NCBI RefSeq assembly: GCF_036924745.1
Contig: NZ_JAZHSD010000001.1
Location: 7,377,001-7,441,000, forward strand
Direction: 5' to 3'
DNA from: Bradyrhizobium sp. AZCC 1693
Lineage (GTDB): Bacteria > Pseudomonadota > Alphaproteobacteria > Rhizobiales > Xanthobacteraceae
DNA length: 64,000 bases
The notes beneath the pieces are model-generated. The model worked only from the letters and a program-made list of their open reading frames with translations, did not search any database and had not been told where the DNA came from. Below, piece by piece: positions 44,775 through 52,443 of this stretch (position 1 is the first letter of the stretch; each line of letters opens with the position of its first letter). The position numbers and the translations under genes were made by a program.

Positions 44775-44856
44775 TTGCACCGAGAGCAATGTTTTTCTTG
44801 CACCGAGAAGTGTATCGGATCATTTTGGAACCATCAAGCCAGAGATTGCACTGAGA
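44775..44856. promoter_or_regulatory. Three direct TTGCACCGAGA repeats, candidate MocR operator
   Basis: TTGCACCGAGA occurs at 44775-44785 and 44798-44808, 23 bases apart. TTGCACTGAGA, one mismatch, occurs at 44846-44856. All have the same orientation, as is typical of direct-repeat MocR operators. They occupy the 179-base gap between the mocR-type gene and the DUF1127 gene. Confidence 0.6.
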
Positions 44857-44951
44857 GGGGTGCAAACAATCAGTCCATTAAGGTGCAGGCGCTCTCGCAA
44901 GCGTTTGCGCCGGCGGCAGCGGCTTGCCGCGTGAAAGCAAGGAGAAGTGCG

Positions 44952-45188
44952 ATGACCACGATCTATTCGACGGCAGGCCAACCTGCGCCCCGGAGTTCGG
45001 TGAGCGGATTTTTCCGCCTGCTCGGAAGCTGGGTAAACGGCATCGTCACCTACTTTGCGCGCCGCCAGGCCATCCAGACGCTGAGCGAACTGGACGATCG
45101 CGCGCTCCGCGATATCGGCATCGAGCGCAGCCGGATTGAATCGGCCGTGCGCGGCACAGTCGATCCGGACTTCGGGCGCATCATGTGA
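44952..45188 (+). CDS. DUF1127 domain small protein
   Basis: A 78-residue basic protein with the C-terminal DUF1127 motif 'RRQAIQTLSELDDRALRDIGIERSRIE', a YjiS-like domain found in many small proteobacterial proteins. Larger relatives are linked to RNA turnover and phosphate/carbon metabolism. The N-terminus has a hydrophobic 'FFRLLGSWVNGIVTYF' segment. AAGGAGAAG upstream of ATG 44952 supports the start. It is divergent from the MocR gene and probably under its control. Confidence 0.88.
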   Translation: MTTIYSTAGQPAPRSSVSGFFRLLGSWVNGIVTYFARRQAIQTLSELDDRALRDIGIERSRIESAVRGTVDPDFGRIM

Positions 45189-45224
45189 GTGTCCGGCGTC
45201 GCGACTCAGCGGCGCCGTTACGTC

Positions 45225-45650
45225 TCAGTGCCGCACCACCAGCACCGAGCATCTGGCGTAGCGCACGACGTGCCCGGCGTTGGAGCCGAGGAAGTAGGTC
45301 CGCATCGCCGGCCGGTGCGAGGTCATCACGATCAGGTCGGCCTTCATCGCCGCCGCCTCCTCGAGAATCTCGTGATAGATGCCGCCCTGCCGCACTGCGA
45401 TAGAAATGCGTGAAGCCTCAATGCCGGATTCCTTCGCCACGATGGAGAGCGCTTCTTCCGAGGTCGCGCGCTGCTGGGCGTCGAAATCGGCCGGTACATA
45501 TTCCGCCAGCATCACCGGCGTCATCGGTAGCACGTTGAGCAGGCGCACCGAGCCGTTCCAGGTCTGCGACAGCGTCGCGGCGGTCGCGATCGCAGGCTTG
45601 GCCAGATCGGTATCGGCGAGGTCGATCGGCACGAGAATCGACTTGAACAT
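45225..45650 (-). CDS. Universal stress protein, UspA family
   Basis: A 141-residue Usp with the ATP-binding pattern: 'ILVPIDLADTD' at the start and 'ADLIVMTSHRP' leading to the C-terminal loop 'GSNAGHVVRYARCSVLVVRH' (G-2x-G-9x-S/T). It is thus likely an ATP-binding dimeric form, cytoplasmic and induced by stress. GGAGG lies 7 bases before ATG 45650. It is monocistronic. Confidence 0.93.
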   Translation of the reverse strand: MFKSILVPIDLADTDLAKPAIATAATLSQTWNGSVRLLNVLPMTPVMLAEYVPADFDAQQRATSEEALSIVAKESGIEASRISIAVRQGGIYHEILEEAAAMKADLIVMTSHRPAMRTYFLGSNAGHVVRYARCSVLVVRH

Positions 45651-45810
45651 CTGCGCCTCCTGGCTTGAGCCGGTTCGGTCCTGACTTATCAGGATCGGGC
45701 TCTAGCCTTTTGTTTTGACGTGTTTTCTTTTACGCGAACTTGTTCTCAATTCGCTCGAAATCTGCGTCGTGGGGGAGCTTAGCATGGCGGGGCGGGGATG
45801 TCCGCCAGCC

Positions 45811-46365
45811 TCAATCGTCCAGCGCCTGCTTCAGCAATTTCGGGCTGGTGAAGCGCACGAGTTTGCCGCGGCGGAATGCCACTTCGCTCCAGTCGTCGAT
45901 CGCAAAATCCAGGATGGCCAGGCCAGCGGTTGGCAGATTGTCTTCGAGTGATTTCTTCGCCGCCGCGTCGCCGCTGCCGGCGAGCATCAGCGCCAGCTCA
46001 TGCACGCCGGGATTGTGCCCGATCAGCATCAAGCGCGCGGGATCGATGACCTCGGCCATACGGATGATCCGCAGGAGCTGCGCGGGCTCGGCACCGTAAA
46101 TCTCGTCGAGCAGTTCGACCTGTGGCTGCGGAAGCCGTTCCCGCACCGCATCCTTCATCGCATCGCGCGCGATCTCCCAGGTCTGGCGTGCCCGCACCGC
46201 GGTCGAAACCAGAACGGCGTCGGGAAAGGGTGGATGCCGGCCGATCCAGGTTCCGATGGCGGCGGCATCCAGCCGGCCGCGCTCGTCGAGACGGCGATCC
46301 TGGTCATGGCCCGAAGGCGCGTCGTGTTCGGTCTTGGCGTGACGCAGCAGCATCAAACGGCGCAT
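45811..46365 (-). CDS. SixA-like histidine phosphatase
   Basis: A 184-residue histidine-phosphatase-superfamily protein with 'LMLLRHAKTEH' (phosphate-accepting His 9 in the RHAK motif). The other catalytic residues are in 'STAVRARQTWE' and the second His in 'LMLIGHNPGVHELAL'. The RHA/GHNPG combination is typical of SixA, which dephosphorylates Hpt domains. An Hpt protein is encoded at 27869 in this window, but no direct link is implied. A 160-base gap to UspA shows no other feature. Confidence 0.9.
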   Translation of the reverse strand: MRRLMLLRHAKTEHDAPSGHDQDRRLDERGRLDAAAIGTWIGRHPPFPDAVLVSTAVRARQTWEIARDAMKDAVRERLPQPQVELLDEIYGAEPAQLLRIIRMAEVIDPARLMLIGHNPGVHELALMLAGSGDAAAKKSLEDNLPTAGLAILDFAIDDWSEVAFRRGKLVRFTSPKLLKQALDD

Positions 46366-46459
46366 GGGCGCGATCTCGATTCGGTCTTAGTCTCGACTAA
46401 TCTACAGGCTCATGTCCCGGACAAGGTGACAAGCGCTGCAGCGGTCCGTAAGAAACGCC

Positions 46460-47947
46460 ATGCCCGAGACTTTCACAAGTGCGGCCAACGGCCCCGACGA
46501 CGACGCGCCTTTTCGCTCGCGTCTGTCATTCGACCTGGATGTTGACATTTGCGTGGTCGGAGCCGGACTTGCCGGCCTCACGGTGGCGTTGGAGGCCGCG
46601 CGCCTCGGCGCCAGCGTGGCCGTGCTCGAGGGCCGGCATGTCGGCTGGAACGCGTCCGGCCATCAACTCGGCACGGTCATGCCGGGCTACAGTCTTCCGA
46701 TCGGCGACCTGATCGAGCGCGTCGGCCTGGAAGACGCGCGCGAGCTGTGGGCGATGTCGAAGGCGGGCGCCGATTATGTTCGCGCCGCCGCCACCGAAGA
46801 AGCGATGCCGGGAATTACGCTGACCGAGGGCGCGCTGGAGGTCTCCAATGTCGACGCCGGCGAAACGCTGATCAGCCGGCTGCAGACGCTGAGCGAGGAT
46901 TTCGAGACCGAGGTCGAGGGATGGCAGGTCGATCGCGTTCGCGATCAGCTCGGGACCGCGCGCTATTTCCACGGCATCTATTATCCGCGCGCGTTCCAGA
47001 TCGACGGCCGCAAATATATCCATGGCCTGGCCGCGCAGGCGAGGCGGGCGGGCGCGCGCATCTTCGAGGATACGCCCGTCGTCAGCATCGATCCGTCGGG
47101 AATTCGCAAGCGCATCGTGACGCCGTCGGCACGGCTGCGCGCCTCGCACATCGTGCTGGCCGGCAACGTTCACCTCGGCGCCCCGTTGCGCCGTCTGTCG
47201 GAGACGCTGCTGCCGGTCTGGCGCTATGCGGCGGTAACGGAGCCGCTCGGCGGGCGGCTGGGCGAGGTGATCGCCTTCAAGGGGTCGGTGGCCGACAGTG
47301 ACGGCATCGACCATTTCCGGATCGTCGACGGCGACCGGCTGATGTGGGCGAGCCCGGAAACCACCTGGGAGGCGCGGCCGCGCCGCTTTGGACCCGTCAT
47401 CCAGCGCCGTATTGCCACTATCTTCCCCCAACTCGGCAAGGTGCCGATATCAGACGTGTTCGGTGGCGCGGTCGGCGTGACCGTGCACGGCATGCCGCAG
47501 ATCGGCCAGCTGCGCAAAGGATTGTGGGTTGCGAGCGGCTTCGGCCGCCATGGGCTGAACACGTCGGCGATGGCGGGGCAGGTGATTGCGCGCAGCATCC
47601 TGTGGGGCGAGGAACGCTGGAAACTGTTCTCGCCGTTCGAACTGGTGTGGGCGGGCGGCGCCACCGGCCGCGCCGCCGGCCATCTGATCGGCTTGTGGGG
47701 GCGGGGCCATTCCGCCGCGGCCGGCGCGCTGGCCCGTTACCGCGAAGGCGCCCGCGCCCGGGAACGCGTGCGCGAGGCGCGGTTGGCGGAGGCCAACCGG
47801 CAGGCCGGAACCAGGCCGCCGCGGCATCCGCCGGCTGGGCCGCGTCCGGTGCGCCCGCAGCCTCCGCAGCCGGCAGGAGCGCAGGACGGCCGGATATTGC
47901 CCGCTCCCTCGCAGGAAAGTGAGAAAATCCGGGACGGATCCGTGTAA
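46460..47947 (+). CDS. FAD-dependent amine/amino-acid oxidoreductase (DAO family)
   Basis: A 495-residue flavoprotein with N-terminal dinucleotide fold 'ICVVGAGLAGLTVALEAARLG' and a DAO-family C-terminal block 'GLWVASGFGRHGLNTSAMAG'. 'WNASGHQLGTVMPGY' and 'LPVWRYAAVTEPL' resemble PuuB/gamma-glutamylputrescine-type oxidases, but the substrate is unproven. The last about 70 residues are a Pro/Arg-rich tail, unusual for the family. MsrB follows 63 bases later. The RBS is weak and ATG 46460 is the family start. Confidence 0.85.
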   Translation: MPETFTSAANGPDDDAPFRSRLSFDLDVDICVVGAGLAGLTVALEAARLGASVAVLEGRHVGWNASGHQLGTVMPGYSLPIGDLIERVGLEDARELWAMSKAGADYVRAAATEEAMPGITLTEGALEVSNVDAGETLISRLQTLSEDFETEVEGWQVDRVRDQLGTARYFHGIYYPRAFQIDGRKYIHGLAAQARRAGARIFEDTPVVSIDPSGIRKRIVTPSARLRASHIVLAGNVHLGAPLRRLSETLLPVWRYAAVTEPLGGRLGEVIAFKGSVADSDGIDHFRIVDGDRLMWASPETTWEARPRRFGPVIQRRIATIFPQLGKVPISDVFGGAVGVTVHGMPQIGQLRKGLWVASGFGRHGLNTSAMAGQVIARSILWGEERWKLFSPFELVWAGGATGRAAGHLIGLWGRGHSAAAGALARYREGARARERVREARLAEANRQAGTRPPRHPPAGPRPVRPQPPQPAGAQDGRILPAPSQESEKIRDGSV

Positions 47948-48010
47948 CGTCGGCGCCCGTGGGCCGTACTTGATGGCGAACCGTTACGCCCGCCTCGCAC
48001 GGAGATTTCC

Positions 48011-48511
48011 ATGATCGACCGCCGTATCCTGCTCGCATCCCTGGCCGGCCTGTTTGGCCTCGCCGCATTCCGCTGGCTGCGCACCACGCCGGCGCAAGCC
48101 GCCGAGAAATTCGAGGTGGAAAAGACCGACGCCGAATGGCGCGCACAGCTCACGCCGCAGCAGTATGAAATCCTGCGCAAGCACGGCACCGAGCGGCCGG
48201 GTTCGAGCCCGCTCCTGAAAGAAAAACGCAAGGGTGTCTTTGCCTGCGCCGGTTGCGATCTGCCGCTGTTCTCCTCGGACACCAAATATGAGAGCGGCAC
48301 CGGCTGGCCGAGCTTCTGGCAGCCGCTCGAGAATGCCCTTGGCGAAACCAAGGACACGACGTTCGGGATGACGCGCACGGAAGTCCACTGCCGCCGCTGC
48401 GGTGGACATATGGGTCACGTCTTCGACGACGGGCCGAAACCGACCGGATTGCGCTATTGCATCGACGGGTTTGGGCTAGTGTTTCATCCGGCAGGGCCAC
48501 AGGCTTCATAG
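48011..48511 (+). CDS. msrB: Exported peptide-methionine (R)-S-oxide reductase
   Basis: A 166-residue MsrB with an Arg-Arg hydrophobic leader ('[18 protein letters not shown]'), likely Tat-type, so it may act in the periplasm. The zinc site cysteines are in 'CAGCDLPLF' and '[12 protein letters not shown]'. The catalytic Cys is in 'RYCIDGFGL'. Ser/Thr/Trp motifs 'SGTGWPSFW' are present. It reduces methionine-R-sulfoxide. A strong terminator lies directly behind. GGAG at 6 bases supports ATG 48011. Confidence 0.93.
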   Translation: MIDRRILLASLAGLFGLAAFRWLRTTPAQAAEKFEVEKTDAEWRAQLTPQQYEILRKHGTERPGSSPLLKEKRKGVFACAGCDLPLFSSDTKYESGTGWPSFWQPLENALGETKDTTFGMTRTEVHCRRCGGHMGHVFDDGPKPTGLRYCIDGFGLVFHPAGPQAS

Positions 48512-48550
48512 CGGCTTGCGCTCGGCAATTGTTGCCCGCCCGGCAAATGT

Positions 48551-48578
48551 GCCCCGGTCTTCGGACCGGGGCTTTTTT
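48551..48578 (+). terminator. Strong intrinsic terminator after msrB
   Basis: GCCCCGGTC and GACCGGGGC pair around a TTCG tetraloop and are followed by six T. This insulates the msrB transcript from the flagellar hook operon that starts about 50 bases later. Confidence 0.93.
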
Positions 48579-48610
48579 ATTAAGCCTTTGATTTCTATTG
48601 AGTTTATAGT

Positions 48611-48627
48611 TTGGCACAACGCTTGCG
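48611..48627 (+). promoter_or_regulatory. Sigma-54 promoter of the flgEKL operon
   Basis: TTGGCACAACGCTTGCG carries TGGCAC and TTGC with the exact 5-base spacing (GG to GC 10 bases), the -24/-12 pattern of RpoN promoters. It is followed by the hook gene start 73 bases downstream, and a terminator closes the upstream gene. Sigma-54 control of the hook operon matches Caulobacter-type class III flagellar genes, which need an activator such as FlbD; none is in this window. Confidence 0.85.
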
Positions 48628-48699
48628 ACATGTTCTCCCGACGCGGCCTCGGTTTCCCTGGAACGGCGAGCCGCCCGGATCGAATTTGGAGAACATGTC
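48627..48699 (+). promoter_or_regulatory. 12-bp inverted repeat bracketing the flgE leader, second arm covers the RBS
   Basis: GACATGTTCTCC at 48627-48638 is the exact reverse complement of GGAGAACATGTC at 48688-48699. The second arm contains the GGAGAA Shine-Dalgarno and abuts ATG 48700. The first arm overlaps the region just after the -12 element. If transcription starts at or before the first arm, the two can form a 12-bp stem that hides the RBS. Confidence 0.65.
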
Positions 48700-50508
48700 A
48701 TGGGTATCTTCGGCGCACTCACCACCGCGGTCGGCGGCCTTCGCGCCAACTCCTACGCGCTGGAAAACGTCTCGGGTAACATCGCCAACTCGCAGACCAC
48801 GGCGTTCAAGCGCGTCGACACCTCCTTCCTCGATCTGATTCCGCAGACCTCAGCGACCGCGCAACTCGCGGGCGGCGTCACCACGCAATCGCGCTCCACC
48901 AACTCGGTGCAGGGCGACGTGCAGACGGCCTCGGTTGCGACCTTCATGGCGATCAACGGCAACGGCTTTTTTGCGGTGCAGAAGCCCGGCAACTTCACCG
49001 ACGGCACGCCGGTGTTCGATGGCGTCGACCGCTATACCCGCCGCGGTGACTTCCAGCTCGACAAGAGCGGCTATCTGGTCAACGGCGCCGGCTATTACCT
49101 GCAGGGCGTGCCGATCGACCCGACCACAGGCAACCCTTCCGGCAGTTCGCCGCAGGTCCTCCGATTCCAGAACGACTTTTTGCCGGCGCAGCAAACCACC
49201 AGGATCGACTACCGCGCCAACCTCGCCAGCTATCCGCTGACCACCAAGCATGACGTTTCCGTGCCCGGATCGGAATTGATCGTGCCCGGATCGTACAGCG
49301 CCGGACATAATCCGCTGGCGCTCGGCACGCCTGCGGCGCCCTATACCGACTCCACCAGGAGCGGCACCACGCAGAACAACAAAGCGACGCCATCGGTGGC
49401 GAACACAGCCGCGACCCTGCTCAACGGCGCCGCCGGTACCGACTCGATCTCTTCCAATTTCATCGCGGGCGACACCATTACGGTCAACGGCCAAACCATC
49501 ACCTTCATGGCGTCAGGCGCCGCCGGCAACAACCAGATCAACATCACAGACAACATCGGAACCTTGCTGGGCAAGATCGACGCGCTCCAGGGAACGTCAG
49601 TCGCGTCCACGATCGCCTCCGGCTCGATCACGCTGCACTCCGGCACCGCCAACAACCTCACGATCTCAAGTTCGAACAACGCAGCTTGGGCTGCCCTCGG
49701 CTTTACCGGCACCGTGACGGCGACGCGCGGCGGCGGCGGCGGCGTCGGCACCGGTCAGGTCGTCGGCAACGACAACTCGACGTTCCTCGCCGAGTCGATA
49801 GCGGGTGGTGCGGTCACGACCTACGACGTCTCGGGCGCTCCGGTGAACCTGCAGTTCCGCTGGGCCAAGGTCGACAGCGCCTCGCTTGGTGCGGGTCACA
49901 CCGACACCTGGAACCTGTTCTACCAGGTCAATCCCAACGCAACCGGCACCCAGGTCGCGTGGCAGAACGTCAACACCAACTTCACTTTCTCGGCCTCCGG
50001 CCAGATGACGCCGGCGGTACCGAACATCGAGCTCACCAATGCCGTCGTCAACGGCGTCTCGTTGGGCAGTCCCGTCATCAACTTCGGCACCGGCGGTGTC
50101 ACCCAGTTCGCGGACGCCAACGGCAACGTGCAGGTCAACCAGATCCAGCAGGACGGCTTCCCGGCCGGCCAGTTGCAGTCCGTCGGCGTCGGCACCAACG
50201 GCCGAATCGTCGGCAACTATTCCAACGGCCGCAACCTCGACCTCGCCGAAATCTCGGTCGCGACCTTCAACGGCACCAACTTCCTCAAGCGCGTCAATGG
50301 CGGCGCGTTCGAAGTCACCGACGCATCCGGACAGGCGCTGTTCGGCAAGGCCGGAACCATCGTCGGCTCGTCGCTGGAAGGATCCAACACCGATATCGCC
50401 GACGAGTTCACCAAGCTGATCGTCACCCAGCAGGCTTACTCGGCCAACACCAAGGTGATCACCACTTCCAACACGATGGTGCAGGACCTCCTGAACGTGC
50501 TGCGCTGA
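48700..50508 (+). CDS. flgE: Flagellar hook protein FlgE
   Basis: A 602-residue hook subunit, exported by the flagellar type III apparatus and polymerised into the hook. The conserved N-terminus 'ALTTAVGGLRANSYALENVSGNIANSQT' and the C-terminal 'IVTQQAYSANTKVITTSNTMVQDLLNVLR' flank the usual hook core ('GYYLQGVPIDPTTG'). About 110 residues (232-345) form an inserted domain ('ITVNGQTITFMASG' to 'SSSNNAAWAALGF'), also found in FlgL and the flagellin here. The protein is clearly longer than the 400-residue enteric hook protein. It is the first gene of the flgE-flgK-flgL operon, from a sigma-54 promoter. Confidence 0.95.
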   Translation: MGIFGALTTAVGGLRANSYALENVSGNIANSQTTAFKRVDTSFLDLIPQTSATAQLAGGVTTQSRSTNSVQGDVQTASVATFMAINGNGFFAVQKPGNFTDGTPVFDGVDRYTRRGDFQLDKSGYLVNGAGYYLQGVPIDPTTGNPSGSSPQVLRFQNDFLPAQQTTRIDYRANLASYPLTTKHDVSVPGSELIVPGSYSAGHNPLALGTPAAPYTDSTRSGTTQNNKATPSVANTAATLLNGAAGTDSISSNFIAGDTITVNGQTITFMASGAAGNNQINITDNIGTLLGKIDALQGTSVASTIASGSITLHSGTANNLTISSSNNAAWAALGFTGTVTATRGGGGGVGTGQVVGNDNSTFLAESIAGGAVTTYDVSGAPVNLQFRWAKVDSASLGAGHTDTWNLFYQVNPNATGTQVAWQNVNTNFTFSASGQMTPAVPNIELTNAVVNGVSLGSPVINFGTGGVTQFADANGNVQVNQIQQDGFPAGQLQSVGVGTNGRIVGNYSNGRNLDLAEISVATFNGTNFLKRVNGGAFEVTDASGQALFGKAGTIVGSSLEGSNTDIADEFTKLIVTQQAYSANTKVITTSNTMVQDLLNVLR

Positions 50509-50555
50509 TTGCGCGGCGGGCCGTTCGCGATGCGTCTTGAGATGGGCAATTAGTC

Positions 50556-52436
50556 ATGGGTTTGAGTCAAGCTCTCTCCACCGCAATGTCCGGCCTGCGC
50601 GCGACGCAAGCCGCGATCGCGCTGGTCGGATCGAACGTCGCCAACGCGGAAACGCCCGGTTACGTCAGGAAGTCGATCATCCAGTCCGCCGGCGTGACCG
50701 GCGATTACGGCTCGAGCGTTCTGCTCCACGGCGTCGACCGGCAGCTCGATCAGTATCTGCAGACGCAACTGCGGACTGAAACCTCCGGCGCGGCCTATGC
50801 CGATATCCGCTCGACCTTCCTGCAAAATTTGCAGAACGTCTACGGAAATCCGGCCGAGACCGGCACCATCGAGGACTCGTTCAACAAGCTGTTGACCGCC
50901 TTTCAGGGCCTGTCGACCAGCCCGGACTCGCAGTCGGCGCGGATCGGCGCCGTCAGCGCCGCGCAGACCATGGCGCAGACGCTCAATGCGGCGACGCAGG
51001 GGATTCAGAGCCTTCGCGCCAATGCCGAGATGGGCATCAACGATTCCATCGTTACGGCGAACAACGCGATGGCCCAGATCGCGTTCATCAACAACCAGCT
51101 CCAGAACAACGGCACGACCGATGCGGCGACGGCGTCGTTGTTGGATCAGCGCGACCAGTACATCACTCAACTGTCGAGTCTGATGGACATCAGAACGGTC
51201 GTCAACGACCTCAACCAGGTGACCGTCTTCACGAATTCCGGCGTGCAACTGGTCGGGACCGAGGCTGCGCAGCTAAGCTTCAATCCGCAGGGCACGATGA
51301 CGCCCAACACGCTGTACAACACCGATCCGACCAAGAGCAACGTCGGCACCATCGCGATCAATTTCCCGCACGGCGGCAGCTACGATCTGGTCTCGACCAA
51401 CTCGATTCGGTCGGGCAAGATCGCGGCCTATCTCGAATTGCGCGACAACACGCTGGTGAAGGCGCAGGCGCAGATCGACCAGTTCGCCGCGTCGATGGCG
51501 AGCGCATTGTCGGACAAGACGACGGCCGGCACCGCTTCGCCCGCTTCCGTGCTGCCGCAGGCCGGCTATGATCTCGATCTCACGGGATTGCAGTCCGGCA
51601 ACGTCATTCACGTCAGTTACAAGGACAACACCACCGGCGTTACGCATAACCTGTCGATCGTGCGGGTCGACGATCCGACTGTTCTGCCGCTGAGCAATAC
51701 CGCGACCCTCGATCCCAACGATGAAGTGCTGGGCGTCAATTTTTCCGGCGGTATGGCCTCGGTGGTTTCCCAGCTCAACGCCGCGCTCGGGTCGGCCGAT
51801 CTGCAGTTTTCGAATCCGTCCGGCTCCACGCTGCGCGTTCTGGATGACGGCGCGTCGAATCGTTCGGATGTACTGGCGGCGTCGGTCACCACGACGATGT
51901 CCTCGCTCACCAGCGGCAACCCGCAGCTCCCGCTGTTCACGGACAATGGCGGCCTGTTTTCCGGTGCGCTCACCGCCAACGGTTCGCAGCAGACGGGTCT
52001 CGCGGGCCGCATCAGCGTCAATCTCGGGCTGCTCGGCGATCCTTCGCGTACCATCGTGTTTTCCACCAGCCCGCTGACGCCTTCGGGCGACACCACGCGT
52101 TCCGACTTCATTCTCACGCAGCTGCAGTCGGGCAACTACCGCTATTCGCCGCAGACCGGCATCGGGACCACCGGCGCGCCGTTCACCGGCACGCTGGTCA
52201 ACTTCGCCAAGCAGTTCATCAGCCAGCAGGGCGAAGCCGCAACCGCCGCCAAGCAGCTTTCCGACGGTCAGTCTGTGGTGCTGAACACCCTGCAGAAGAA
52301 GGTGACGGATACCTCGGGCGTCAATATCGACGACGAGATGGCGCATCTGCTCGCGCTGCAGAATGCCTATTCCGCCAATGCGCGCGTCATGTCGTCCATC
52401 AAGCAGATGTATGACACGCTGATCCAGGCCATGTGA
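50556..52436 (+). CDS. flgK: Flagellar hook-associated protein 1 FlgK
   Basis: A 626-residue hook-filament junction protein. It has the N-terminal 'LSTAMSGLRATQAAIALVGSNVANAETPGYVR' and C-terminal 'HLLALQNAYSANARVMSSIKQMYDTLIQAM' coiled-coil segments of FlgK, with an expanded middle. It lacks the 'TVNG.TITF' insert seen in FlgE, FlgL and flagellin, which makes the insert pattern informative. It begins 47 bases after flgE, and flgL follows 7 bases after it. The 'RDQYITQLSSLMDIRTVVNDLNQV' block matches the FlgK core. Confidence 0.95.
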   Translation: MGLSQALSTAMSGLRATQAAIALVGSNVANAETPGYVRKSIIQSAGVTGDYGSSVLLHGVDRQLDQYLQTQLRTETSGAAYADIRSTFLQNLQNVYGNPAETGTIEDSFNKLLTAFQGLSTSPDSQSARIGAVSAAQTMAQTLNAATQGIQSLRANAEMGINDSIVTANNAMAQIAFINNQLQNNGTTDAATASLLDQRDQYITQLSSLMDIRTVVNDLNQVTVFTNSGVQLVGTEAAQLSFNPQGTMTPNTLYNTDPTKSNVGTIAINFPHGGSYDLVSTNSIRSGKIAAYLELRDNTLVKAQAQIDQFAASMASALSDKTTAGTASPASVLPQAGYDLDLTGLQSGNVIHVSYKDNTTGVTHNLSIVRVDDPTVLPLSNTATLDPNDEVLGVNFSGGMASVVSQLNAALGSADLQFSNPSGSTLRVLDDGASNRSDVLAASVTTTMSSLTSGNPQLPLFTDNGGLFSGALTANGSQQTGLAGRISVNLGLLGDPSRTIVFSTSPLTPSGDTTRSDFILTQLQSGNYRYSPQTGIGTTGAPFTGTLVNFAKQFISQQGEAATAAKQLSDGQSVVLNTLQKKVTDTSGVNIDDEMAHLLALQNAYSANARVMSSIKQMYDTLIQAM

Positions 52437-52443
52437 GGGTTTC

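Noticed and set aside
30457..48600. Search for prophage, integrase, transposase or attachment sites in the mixed metabolic region
   Set aside because: No integrase, transposase or tRNA-associated duplication was seen; genes have uniform style and ordinary intergenic spacing.
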